Of a DNA stretch of 34,388 bases, positions 14,591 to 23,753 are shown piece after piece. The DNA is from Natrinema soli. Its GTDB lineage: Archaea > Halobacteriota > Halobacteria > Halobacteriales > Natrialbaceae. Below the pieces are notes generated by a model, which worked only from the letters and a program-made list of their open reading frames with translations, was not told where the DNA came from and did not search any database. Positions within the stretch are counted from its first letter, which is position 1. Every line of letters begins with the position of its first letter. The DNA lies in the NCBI RefSeq assembly GCF_028618695.1, contig NZ_JAQIVI010000095.1, forward strand, positions 1-34,388, given 5' to 3'. A program made the translations under genes and the position numbers.

Positions 14591-14816
14591 CTCGCTTCAG
14601 TTCCTTCTTCGTGTCTCGCCAATTGCCGCTCTTAGCTGTCCTATACAGTAAACACCCGTGGAAATGATGGTGTGCCTTCTGAAATAAGCTGGCTGCCAGA
14701 CCATCCATGGGCTTACGAACCGACTGAACCACAATACAGACGGTGTTCCTCTGATATTGTTACGAGATTGAAAACGGGTCAACGGGTATTTCATCACGGC
14801 AGCCTATTGCTGGTGT
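14591..14816. other. Intergenic region
   Basis: Short AT-rich stretch between the SWIM gene and the HTH_10 gene. No gene, repeat or terminator hairpin stands out. Confidence 0.4.
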
Positions 14817-15491
14817 ATGCCTGGCACAGTCGTCGAAGTCGAACTCAACGCTGATGACTTCGCGCTCCATCATACCTTGTCTCAGACCGAGGGAATCGAA
14901 TTCGAAATTGAACGCGTTGCTGCCCACGACGAAGATCGCGTCATGCCGTTTGTCTGGGTGAGTGGAGGGGACATTGACCGCGATGAATTCGAAGCCGTTC
15001 TTACTGACGACCCAAGCATTGATCAGCGTGAATTACTGGCTGATGTAGACGATGAATGGCTCTATCGAATGGATTGGATTTCCGAGATCGAAACGCTTGT
15101 ACGGATTCTCGTGACGGAAGAGGCAACGATTCTCGCCGCCACCGGCAATAAAAATAGCTGGAACCTCCGTACCCTCTTTCCAGATCGGGATGCACTCTCT
15201 CGAACCCACGACTACTGCCAAGAGAACGGGATTACATTCAACATTTTGACCATCTACCAACTTGACGAGGGTCGCCAGGGTCGCTATGGGCTCACAGAAG
15301 AACAACAGGAAGCGCTCACACGGGCGTACGATGCTGGCTATTACAGTATTCCCCGTGAAGCAACTGCCGACGAGCTCGCTGATGAGTTTGATATCTCACA
15401 TCAGGCACTCTCAGAGCGCTTGCGGCGTGGTCACGAAGATTTAGTCAAAAATGCGTTGATCATCGGTCGTGGTGCTGATGGAAGGGAGTAA
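14817..15491 (+). CDS. HTH_10 (bacterio-opsin-activator-type) regulator
   Basis: A 224-residue protein. Residues about 159-214 form the HTH_10 domain: LTEEQQEALTRAYDAGYYSI leads in, followed by ADELADEFDISHQALSERLR and a final helix. The N-terminal 150 residues are the bacterio-opsin-activator-type sensor region of mixed strands and helices, here without a PAS or GAF module that I can recognise. Members are haloarchaeal transcription regulators, often for metabolic or stress genes. No target is evident nearby. It is transcribed alone. Confidence 0.88.
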   Translation: MPGTVVEVELNADDFALHHTLSQTEGIEFEIERVAAHDEDRVMPFVWVSGGDIDRDEFEAVLTDDPSIDQRELLADVDDEWLYRMDWISEIETLVRILVTEEATILAATGNKNSWNLRTLFPDRDALSRTHDYCQENGITFNILTIYQLDEGRQGRYGLTEEQQEALTRAYDAGYYSIPREATADELADEFDISHQALSERLRRGHEDLVKNALIIGRGADGRE

Positions 15492-15561
15492 CAATAGCCG
15501 TGTGATCCGCTTTTTCCATGGTTAGGCAGACTCCACTAGAGAGTAATTATCATCGGGGCAG

Positions 15562-15702
15562 CTACCACCAAGGGCTTTTGATTTGATGGCTTGTTTCCCG
15601 AAAATGCTGGATAGCACATTGATCTACCTCGTCTGGCGGCGTATCGTTGGTGCTGACCATCCACCGACATTCGGTGCAACAGAGGATCTTTTCTTTCATC
15701 AT
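15562..15702 (-). CDS. 46-residue zinc-finger protein
   Basis: A small protein with the pattern CC-x2-C at residues 9-13 (LCCTECRWM), then C29, H33 and H39, suited to binding one zinc. Such tiny CxxC proteins are common and often real in haloarchaea. A TATA-like TTTATTA on the plus strand at 15729-15735 (TAATAAA on the minus strand) is centred 30 bases before the ATG at 15702, supporting a leaderless transcript. The first two codons are both ATG, so the start could be at 15699. Function unknown. Confidence 0.6.
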   Translation of the reverse strand: MMKEKILCCTECRWMVSTNDTPPDEVDQCAIQHFRETSHQIKSPWW

Positions 15703-15800
15703 AGGCCCCCGGTCTAGTGAGGAATCAGTTTATTACTGTAGTTGCATTCTCATGCAATTAATTTGTACTGGCCGCTCGTAAGCGATCTCCCAGCAACGTA

Positions 15801-16166
15801 ATGGATAATCAGCAAATTGAATTATTCAGAGCCTGGCCGTTCTCCACCTGTAGTGTCCTTCTGCTGACTCACGGAGGGCAGTCTGCTGAACTAGACCAAC
15901 CCACTTTACGGCACATGGCTGCTGTTGAGAACGCGACTGATGACGGCACGCTGACGGCCTTCCTATCGGACGACGAGACTGAGACGACAGAGTGCGACTG
16001 TGACGGCCTCGGTGGCTTCCCGTGCTGGCTGTGTGTGCGAACGGGACGAAAGGAACTGCCGAACGAACCATCGCTTCAGCCTTTTTTTATCCATGGCAGG
16101 CCAAATGACGGTCTCGGATCTAACCGACCAGCGAACGCCCGCTATTGGCCCGCTTATCCTTCGTGA
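15801..16166 (+). pseudogene. Broken copy of the SWIM protein
   Basis: The frame is open for 121 residues, but only 15909-16064 corresponds to the SWIM protein at 14198. HMAAVENATDDGTL and CDCDGLGGFPCW, then TGRKELPN, match its C-terminal half almost exactly. The upstream part is unrelated, and the core CxC and the third Cys of the SWIM motif are missing (LRHM replaces CKHM). The end is also replaced by unrelated sequence, so this is a duplicated and decayed fragment. Confidence 0.75.
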
Positions 16167-16260
16167 ATCTCAACGGTAATAGCTCACAAATCATCTAAGT
16201 AAGATTTCGAAAGCAATTGCCACCACAGTTAACCAACTATCGATCGTCACTATACTCGGA

Positions 16261-16377
16261 ATGATGGGTCAAAGTCAAGAAGAAATGATGGAACAGCCAG
16301 AACAAAAAGCAGCAGGTGAATCCGCACAGGATCCAATCGTACTCGCAGCTCTCGCATCCGTTGGGTTGTCCTGGTAC
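16261..16377 (+). pseudogene. Small membrane-protein gene cut by an IS
   Basis: The first 39 residues begin MMGQSQEEMMEQPEQK and run into SAQDPIVLAALASVGLSWY, then enter the left end of the IS4-family element and stop three codons later. From memory, this is the start of a widespread small haloarchaeal membrane protein whose next residues should be another Tyr and Phe-rich helix. The missing half is not found after the IS right end, so the region was also rearranged or deleted. Confidence 0.6.
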
Positions 16378-16452
16378 CATCCGTTCTAGGCTAACTGGAG
16401 AAGACAGGAAGACCGCCAGCTGTTAGCGGTATGAGATCCGGTGAGGAGATGA

Positions 16453-17796
16453 ATGACACTCCCACCGGATTCGGTAATAGAAGAGCGGCTGGTAAAGACG
16501 TTTCCGAATACCCGGCTGCGCGAGCTTGCTCGCGCAACCGGGTTGATCCAGCGTAAGGGCGGAAAACTCGAGGCTGATGCCCTGTTCTGGTCGCTCACAC
16601 TCGGGTTCGTTACCGGACACTATCGAACACTCGAAGAGTTCCGGCAGGAATACATCGACACCTTCGGCGGAACACTTCGTTACTCGTCGTTTCACGATTG
16701 GTTCACCGAGGCGCTCTGTGCGTTTCTTCGAGAGGTCCTCAAGGACGCGCTTGAGGACCTCGAAGAGAACGACGACCGTCTTCAGGGCCGGTTCGACCAG
16801 TTTCGCGAAGTATTCATCATCGACATGACGGTCATCACGCTGTATCAGTCCCTCTTGGGCGTGTTTCCAGGGTATGGCGACGACCACGCTGGAGCGAAGC
16901 TCCACGTGGTCGAAGCCGTCAGCACAGGACTTCCAGCTGACTTCACCATCACAGACGCGCGTACCCACGAGTCAACGCACCTCTCGACCGGTCCATGGGT
17001 TGAGAACGCCCTGCTGTTGTTCGATCAAGCCTACTTCGACTACCGGACGATGGATCTCATTGATGCCAACGGCGGCTGGTTCCTCACACGACTCAAGCCC
17101 AACGCAAACCCCGCAATCACCGACGAGTTCAGGGAATGGCGTGGCAACGCCATTTCCCTGGAAGGAAAGCAGGTCCAGGAGATCTTGGACGATCTTCACC
17201 GAGATGTCATCGACGTTGAGGGAGAAGTTGAATTCAAGCGACGTGTCTACAACGGCACGGCTTCGCGTGCCGTTGAGACGTTCCGTGTCGTCGGCGTCTG
17301 GAACACAGAGGAACAACGCTACCACCTGTACATCACGAATCTGCCGGTTGAAGGGTATCGTGCGCCTGATATCGCGAAGCTCTATCAGGCGCGCTGGGAG
17401 GTCGAACTCCTGTTTCGAGAGCTGAAACGAGTGTACGGGCTTGACGAAGTTACCTCCAGCAAGCCCGAAGTCGTGGAAGCATTGATTCTCATCGGGTTGC
17501 TCTCGCTTGTGATCAGCCGCACGCTCAGGGAGCTGTTCATCGAGATCATCGAAGAACAGCAAGAAGACCGCAGCGACGACGACGTTGACGCGTCGTCGCT
17601 GCTTCCCAAGGAACGGTGGGCACGGGCGTTCAGTCGGCGAAGTGATCGGATTCTCTGCCGAGTCGCCGAGCGACTCGGCTACGAGCCACCGAGCCTCGTT
17701 GAGTCATTGCTGAACGATGCATTAGATCCGAACGCTCACCGTTCCCTGCTGTTAGAGCGGGTCCAGCACGAACCGTTCGAAGCTGATCTCGCGTAA
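16453..17796 (+). CDS. IS4-family (ISH8-like) transposase
   Basis: An apparently intact DDE transposase of 447 residues. Catalytic residues are D124 (FIIDMTVITLYQSL), D191 (LLLFDQAYFDYRTM) and E318, in the signature Y311-x2-R314-x3-E318-x6-K325 (YQARWEVELLFRELK). The start MTLPPDSVIEERL matches that of the related transposase at 22180. It is somewhat longer than a typical ISH8 transposase because of an acidic insert near residue 360. It may still be active, since I see no stop or frameshift. Confidence 0.93.
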   Translation: MTLPPDSVIEERLVKTFPNTRLRELARATGLIQRKGGKLEADALFWSLTLGFVTGHYRTLEEFRQEYIDTFGGTLRYSSFHDWFTEALCAFLREVLKDALEDLEENDDRLQGRFDQFREVFIIDMTVITLYQSLLGVFPGYGDDHAGAKLHVVEAVSTGLPADFTITDARTHESTHLSTGPWVENALLLFDQAYFDYRTMDLIDANGGWFLTRLKPNANPAITDEFREWRGNAISLEGKQVQEILDDLHRDVIDVEGEVEFKRRVYNGTASRAVETFRVVGVWNTEEQRYHLYITNLPVEGYRAPDIAKLYQARWEVELLFRELKRVYGLDEVTSSKPEVVEALILIGLLSLVISRTLRELFIEIIEEQQEDRSDDDVDASSLLPKERWARAFSRRSDRILCRVAERLGYEPPSLVESLLNDALDPNAHRSLLLERVQHEPFEADLA

Positions 17797-17862
17797 TCCG
17801 CCCTAACGAGGCTGGATTCACGAGGATTTCCAGCGACAGCTTTCGGATTCAGTGGGCTGTTC

Positions 17863-17888
17863 GGAGCGCTCACGGCGGTGAGCGCTCC
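17863..17888 (+). terminator. Terminator hairpin inside the IS4-family element
   Basis: A perfect 11-bp stem (GGAGCGCTCAC / GTGAGCGCTCC) with a 4-base loop, 66 bases after the transposase stop. The related element carries the same hairpin with a 14-bp stem, so it is conserved. Confidence 0.6.
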
Positions 17889-18096
17889 TATAGCCACCTC
17901 ATCTCGGAGCAATTGCCTGTGACTGACTGTGCTGACCCGACCAACGAACAGAATCCTGGTTCGCTCGCCCCGGATATAGCGGGCTTAGCCTAGAACGGAT
18001 GGGCCGAAGGCTTACACGCGTCATGGAACGCGGACCTATGACTGGTCTCAGTGCAAAGGAAGCAGTGTCATGGGTCGAGTCCGACTGCCTGAGTGA

Positions 18097-19153
18097 TCAG
18101 CGCAACCTCTGAATGTTGGGGAGGAATGTCTCGATCCAATCGACAGCAAAGCTTACACGACGGCTCAGACGAAAAAACGTCTCGGTGAGAAACTGCCTGA
18201 AATGCTCTTCATCCTCGTAGATTTCTGGTGAGATCTCTCGTTTGAGACTCTTCCAGAGCGGTTCGATCGCGTTCAACGTCGGCGAATGCGGTGGGGTGAA
18301 GACGAACTCGATACCGAGTTCGTCGGCCCGTTGTTGGGTGAGGTTCGCGTGATGGGAGCCATAATTGTCCGCCACAAGCAGAATCCGCCCGACCGGATTC
18401 TGCTCGCGGATCTTCTCCAGGGCCTCACAGACGGTCTCCTTGATGATTCGTTCACCGAACGAAATCGTACTTTGCCCAGTCAGCGCATAGAAGCCGAACG
18501 AGCGCCACGGAGCGATCACCAGCGGTTTCTCGATCGTAACCGTTCGGTCGTACGACCACATCCGCTGAGAGTTGTCAAACGGTTGTGGCCATGATTCATC
18601 GAAAGAACCCCAGTACGACCGGATCATCCTCCTCATCGGCATCTTTCTCGCCGAGCGCCTCGGCAAGGCGCTCGGCGAGGATCTCATCTGCGTTCTCAGG
18701 ACTGCGCGGATCCATCGGGCGTGGTTTGGCGTAGTGCATCCCGCTCGCGCGCAATTTCCGGCTCAAATGAGCTGGGTCGTAGGTAACGCCGTATCGTTCT
18801 TCGATGAGTGCGTGGATCGCTCGTGGCGTCCACGGCTGGCCTTCTTCGAGGATCTCACACAGTTCAACGAACTGTTCATCTGAGAGTTTCGGGGGCCGAC
18901 CGCCCCCGAAACTCGGTCGCAATCCATCGACACCAGCGTCGTTCCACGCGTGTGCCCAGCGGCTGCTGTTGGCCTGTGAAACGCCAACACGTCTGGCGGC
19001 TTCTTCCAGTACATCGCCCGCGTAGAGATTCTTCACGAAACACAGACGGCGGACGAGCCGAGCCTCGCCCGCCTTCTGAGCCTCATTGATCGCCGTATCA
19101 AGTTCGGCTTCGGAAAGATGCTGAACCACGTCGAATCGGCGGCGTCCATTCAT
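18097..19153 (-). mobile_element. IS630-family transposase in two overlapping frames
   Basis: The first frame (18596-19153) encodes a 185-residue HTH half (MNGRRRFDVVQHLSEAELDT; EEAARRVGVSQANSSRWAHA). The second frame (reading from about 18610 down to 18097) carries the DDE half: D in FDESW, D in ILLVADNYGSHHA, E in NAIEPLWKSLK. They join in the sequence VLGFFDESW if the ribosome skips one base at TTT-CGA (18600-18606). IS630 elements often use recoding, so this may be programmed rather than decay. Ends and TA target duplication were not identified. Confidence 0.8.
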
Positions 19154-19242
19154 GAAGCCAGTAGGTGCTGTGAGTATCCATACTTTGCGCAGACCACTCT
19201 CACTCCCTCCCGAGACCCGCGATCTGGGTGGTTTCTCCTCGG

Positions 19243-20969
19243 TTAGTCGGTGGGAGCGAGGCAGAACCCAACGAGTTCGACGATTTCGCCGGCTCGGAGT
19301 GGCGGCTTTGCGCCGAGGTCGACGGCTGGCGCCTCACGAAGCAGAAGGTTCGTGAGGCGCCAGCCGTTGTACATAACGACGCCTAGGACGAAGTACAGGA
19401 GCCGTATGCGGTAATCTGTCGAGGCTGTGGCGGGAAGAAAGTGATGTTTGATCGTCTTATACTCACTTTCGATCTGCCACCGACAGCTGTATTGTGCGGT
19501 GAGCCCTATGGCTTGGTCGGGTGTTACGTCGCGATTCGTCGTGAAGACGGCGTACGTTCCGTCTTTCTCGGTCGACGGAACGTACATGAAACTCAGCTCG
19601 TGTGATCGGCCGTCCACAGAGAGTGTCACCGCTCGCTCGACGGCAACGTCGGCGAGCGGGTGCGCTTCGAGCTTCTCGATCTGGTCTAGATCGGCGGTGT
19701 AGACCGGTTTGGGGATAAGATAGGTGATGTCGTGGCGGTCGATCAGATCACGAACTTCCATCGCGTCGAACTCACGATCGGCAAAGAGCTTGTGAATCTC
19801 AACATGTTGTTCAGCCTGTTCTAGCAACCGCCGGACGAGATCAGCTTTCAAGTGACTGTGGATCTGGGAGGCGTCGCCTTCCCAGGCCGACGCCTCCCGG
19901 ACGGGTTCGATCCTCAGCACGATCGGCGTGTCTTGGCCGATGATTGTCAGTGTCGCGAATTTGTAGCTCCGTCCGTCTTTGTCACCACTCACCATGTCCG
20001 GATATTCGTCCTTTGGGACCCGTTCCTCGCCATTGACGATGACGACGTCGTCGTCGGGATCGACGTCGTCATCGTCTTTGTAAGGAGAGGGGTAGAACTC
20101 CCAGTGGGTGATGTCGATCGCCGCGATGACGGGCTCGCGGAGCCCGTCGTTCGCGACGATCTCTGCGAGCAAGCACTCCAATCCCGCGTGCAACGGACCG
20201 AGGATCGCATCACGGATCCGCTGTCAGTTGAGCGGTCGCTCACCGTCTGCAAAGTCGGTGAGCGACGTCTGCTCGGCTGGTGCTGCGATCTGTTTCATCG
20301 CGCGGAGATGTGTATCGCCGTGCGGTGTTTTGGTCCAGTCACTCAGCCGATCGAAGCGCCGACGTGGGGACGACGACCCCACGTCGGCCAGGTTGAGATA
20401 CGCCTGCCACTCGAAGAATAGTCATCGGGATACCTTGCGTTAGCTGCGCGGTCGGTCTCGAACGCACCGAGCCCCCGGTCACGGGCGGTGCGGATCGCCT
20501 GCATGATCTGCTCGTCAGTGACGAGGGCGTCACTGACTTCGCCGGGATCGAGTCGAGGCTCCCCATCTGTCACGATCTCGTGGTCGGCGGCCACCGCCCA
20601 AATTTCATGGGCGGTGGCCGTGATCGCCCGGCGGTCAGCGAGTGAAAATCGTCGGCGCCACATGTAATTGATCGCCTGTTGGGTGGGTGCTCGGCCGAGT
20701 TCGAACCGGATGAAAACGTAGGTTGTGCCCTTGAGCCGGCGATGAAGTTCGCTGTCGTTGAATCCGCGAGCGTGTTGATACAGGAACATACGCACGACCG
20801 ACTTGAACGCGAAGTCGGTCGTGCTGGTCTGTGCATACTGATCCGAAAATGAGCCTTGCGAGACGTCGAGAGCGGCGATCACTCGGGTGATGTGATCGTG
20901 GAGCGAACACAGTTCCTCGGCCTGTTCGACGAGGGCATCCACCGCGAGTTCCGCAGTTGGCGTCGTCAT
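19243..20969 (-). pseudogene. Decayed IS4-clade transposase with YREK motif
   Basis: The N-terminal half from ATG at 20969 (MTTPTAELAVDALVEQAEEL...) shifts frame at about 20413-20421. The second frame then hits TGA at 20224-20226, where the sequence LN*QRIRD suggests an original Trp. The last 316 residues carry the catalytic core: AIDITHWEFY, LFADREFDAM and YSCRWQIESEYKTIK, which fits Y-x2-R-x3-E-x6-K. This is a haloarchaeal transposase family whose formal name I cannot give. Two independent lesions make it inactive. Weakly similar sequences near 19184 and 21099 may be its ends. Confidence 0.8.
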
Positions 20970-21164
20970 AGGTGAATGACGACGCCGCTCATGACTGAGA
21001 GTACCGATAATCCGTTGTATCGCTGCGCTAGTGCTTTGTAGTATCCCATCCTCCGAACCTGTGGAAACGGCAGAGGTTGAGAGTTTGGAGTGCGACAAAC
21101 CACTAGCTAGGCTACATATTCTCGGTCAACACTCGAACGCAACGCCCACGCCGATCGCAGAGAG

Positions 21165-21494
21165 CTATGCTGTGAGCGCGGGCCCCGGGGTCCAGGTATT
21201 GCCCTCGAGGGCAACGAGGTCGTAGCGGGCAAGGATCTGGAGGGCGTCGACGACCGCCTCGGCGTCATAGGCGTGATGCATCTCCGGCGGCAGCTGGTCG
21301 ACGATGACACTCCGGGTGCCACCGTCGAGTCGCCGCACGGTCTCTAATAGGCGCGAGAAATCAGCCAGAACTGGCCCAAGCACCTCCTGCTCATCCGTCG
21401 ACATCTGTAACTTCTCGACAACAGCGTCATATTCACCCGTAAGCTCCACCGTTATGTCGACACTTCTATCACATTCGTCGTGAGTTTCGTCCAT
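21165..21494 (-). CDS. Hypothetical haloarchaeal protein
   Basis: A 109-residue acidic protein. It has an N-terminal strand (VDITVELTGEYDAVVEKLQ), a helix (VLGPVLADFSRLLETVRRL), a conserved-looking DQLPPEMHHAYDAEAVVDAL, and a C-terminal ILARYDLVALEGNTWTPGP. The last part resembles a winged-helix wing. It sits alone between IS elements and may be a leftover of the original plasmid backbone. I do not recognise its function. Confidence 0.65.
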   Translation of the reverse strand: MDETHDECDRSVDITVELTGEYDAVVEKLQMSTDEQEVLGPVLADFSRLLETVRRLDGGTRSVIVDQLPPEMHHAYDAEAVVDALQILARYDLVALEGNTWTPGPALTA

Positions 21495-22099
21495 ATCTCG
21501 ATAGATAGCATTCGAACGTACAAATACGTTTCCAAAACGGCTAATACGTGAGTCGAATACGGGTCTTCACCTCTCTTTCTACAGCCGAAGGCAGCGGCAG
21601 GGGGACGTCGTGCTGGACGGACGGTGCCTGAGAGTGACCGACAACTCCTATGACATCACGTATCGGTGTCGTCGAGCACGGTGGCATCCGTGGGCAGGGG
21701 GGAGCCACAATCTAGGTCTCGCCGACGGCACTACCGGATACGATCACGTCGACACGCCAGTCGGCGACGATCGCCACCAACGGTCCACCAGCATGCAGCT
21801 GATTCGTGGACGACTAGGACAAGGCCCTCAGACGACGACCACACAGCGCCCCGCTCTCGCTCGGTTTCGCTGCAGTCGGCGGCGTGGCCCCTAGACGGTG
21901 CCGTGGCCGTGGTTCCCATCGAGTCGTGTAACTACCGTGCTCCACGGGGGAGAGCGTCGAGACCAGCATCGCATCGGTCAGGCCGGCGAGTCCCCGAATC
22001 ACCCCAGACGCCACGTAGACATGGTGAATCTATCCCACCGTGGCTCGTGGGAAGAACGTGGTGGAGACTCGACTCATCCTTTCCAACTACATGGGTGGT
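21495..22099. other. GC-rich stretch without an intact gene
   Basis: Several overlapping frames are open because of high GC, but none looks like a protein family, and the stops are scattered. It is probably decayed sequence left of the second IS4-family element. Confidence 0.4.
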
Positions 22100-22179
22100 C
22101 ATACGTTCTAGGCTAAGTGCAGCCGCTGGCTGAACCGGTAGTTGTTCCTTTCGTGAGAATCCGGTGGAAAGTGTGCTCT

Positions 22180-23517
22180 ATGTACCTCCCACCGGATTCT
22201 GTGATCGAAGACCGACTCATAAGAACGTTTCCCGAAGACGAGTTGCGCGAGCTGGCTCGCGCAACGGATCTCGTCCAGCGAGAAGGTGGTAAACTTGACG
22301 CAGCCGCGTTGTTCTTCGCGCTCGCCCTCGGCTTCGCCGTGGGCGAAGACCGCTCGCTTGAAGCCTTCCGCCAACGCTATCTCCAGAACGTCGGCGGCTC
22401 GCTCGCCTATGCTTCCTTCCACGACTGGTTCGTCCCCGCGCTCTGTGAGTTCCTCCGCGAGATCCTCGATCGCGCGATCGAGGATCTCTCAACCAGCAGT
22501 GACCAGCTCCGAGGTCGTCTCGATGGGTTTCGTGACGTACTCCTCGTCGATATGACCGTCGTGACGCTCTATCAGTCTCTGACCGACGAATTCCCTGGAT
22601 ACGGTGACGACCACGCTGGAGCGAAGCTCCACGTGGTCGAATCCGTCTCGACGGGCCTGCCAACGCAGTTTTCGATCACAGACGCGCGCACGAACGAGAG
22701 CACCGAGCTATCCACCGGCGGGTGGATAGCCGGTGCGTTGCTGATCTACGATCAGGGCTACTTCGACTACCGCACGATGGATCTCATCGAATCGAATGGC
22801 GGCTGGTTCGTCACGCGGCTCAAATCCAATGCGAACCCCCTGATCGTCGAGGAACTGCGGAGATGGCGTGGCGACGCCATCTCCTTGACCGATCGGAAGC
22901 TCCACGACGTCCTTGACGATCTTCACCGAGACGTCATCGACGTACGTGTAGAGGTTTCGTTCAAACGACGACGGTACCAAGGGTCGCGCAGTCGCGCGAC
23001 CCGGACGTTCCGCGTCGTCGGGATTCGCAACGAGGAAACCGAGAAATACCACCTCTACATCACGAACCTGCCCGTTTCAGACTATCGCGCGCCTGATATC
23101 GCGAAGCTCTATCAGGCGCGCTGGGAAGTCGAACTGCTGTTCAAGGAACTCAAATCGACGTTCAATCTCGACGAGGTTTCCTCGAGCAAACCGGAGGTGG
23201 TTGAAGCACTGATCCTGATCGCGGTGTTGTCGCTGGTCGTAAGCCGTGCGTTGCGGCAGTTGTTCGTCGAAATCGTCGCGTACAACCAGGACAGCGACGA
23301 CGACCGGGAGCCGTCGTCGCTTCTACCCCGGCGGCGGTGGTCGAAGGTGTTCAGCCGCTACAGCGCCGAGATCTTACGCCGAGTCGCCAAGCGACTCGGC
23401 TATGAGTCACCGCATCTGGTCGGGTTGATTTACCGAGACGCGCTCGACCCGAATCAGCATCGGCCGTCACTCCTCGAAGACGTCCAGTACGGCGAGTTCG
23501 TGCGCGAACTCGCCTGA
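22180..23517 (+). CDS. IS4-family (ISH8-like) transposase, second copy
   Basis: Starting at the ATG at 22180 (MYLPPDSVIEDRL), it matches the start of the first copy; the upstream frame to 22117 lies in the IS end. The 445 residues carry D in LLVDMTVVTLYQSL, D in LLIYDQGYFDYRTM and the YQARWEVELLFKELK signature with Y, R, E and K. No stop or frameshift is present, so it looks functional. It resembles the transposase at 16453 closely along its whole length. Confidence 0.93.
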   Translation: MYLPPDSVIEDRLIRTFPEDELRELARATDLVQREGGKLDAAALFFALALGFAVGEDRSLEAFRQRYLQNVGGSLAYASFHDWFVPALCEFLREILDRAIEDLSTSSDQLRGRLDGFRDVLLVDMTVVTLYQSLTDEFPGYGDDHAGAKLHVVESVSTGLPTQFSITDARTNESTELSTGGWIAGALLIYDQGYFDYRTMDLIESNGGWFVTRLKSNANPLIVEELRRWRGDAISLTDRKLHDVLDDLHRDVIDVRVEVSFKRRRYQGSRSRATRTFRVVGIRNEETEKYHLYITNLPVSDYRAPDIAKLYQARWEVELLFKELKSTFNLDEVSSSKPEVVEALILIAVLSLVVSRALRQLFVEIVAYNQDSDDDREPSSLLPRRRWSKVFSRYSAEILRRVAKRLGYESPHLVGLIYRDALDPNQHRPSLLEDVQYGEFVRELA

Positions 23518-23589
23518 AGAGGTATGAGCGACTGGCTCGCTCATGCCGATAGCGGTAGCACTGCCGAATGAGAGGCGTGAGCGGTGATT

Positions 23590-23620
23590 TTGGAGCGCTC
23601 ACCCCCGGTGAGCGCTCCAA
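23590..23620 (+). terminator. Terminator hairpin inside the second IS4-family element
   Basis: A perfect 14-bp stem (TTGGAGCGCTCACC / GGTGAGCGCTCCAA) with a 3-base loop, 72 bases after the transposase stop. Confidence 0.6.
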
Positions 23621-23753
23621 TTGTCCGTCGATCCGTCCCGAGCATTGACTGATTCGTCGCTGCTCGCCTTCAGTCCTCGATGCCAGAGCCAATCCCGTCC
23701 GTCTTCTCCTCTGATTCAGCTGCTTAACCTAGAACGCATGCCCCATCACCTTC

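Larger units (their letters stand above)
16378..18001 (+). mobile_element. IS4-family (ISH8-like) element, 1624 bp
   Basis: Terminal inverted repeats are perfect over 17 bases: CATCCGTTCTAGGCTAA at 16378 and its reverse complement ending at 18001. One transposase gene fills most of it and a strong terminator hairpin follows. The flanking 10 bases (16368-16377 and 18002-18011) differ, so there is no target duplication. It is a close relative of the element at 22100-23740. Confidence 0.85.
22100..23740 (+). mobile_element. Second IS4-family (ISH8-like) element, 1641 bp
   Basis: The ends are CATACGTTCTAGGCTAAG on the left and, read inward from the right, CATGCGTTCTAGGTTAAG, with two mismatches in 18. 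It is the same type as the element at 16378-18001 and in the same orientation. The adjacent 10-base flanks (22090-22099 and 23741-23750) do not match, so no target duplication is seen. Confidence 0.85.

Noticed and set aside
21610..22133. Several plus-strand open frames before the second IS4-family element
   Set aside because: They are high-GC chance frames rich in Arg, Ser and His. None resembles a family, and they overlap one another.
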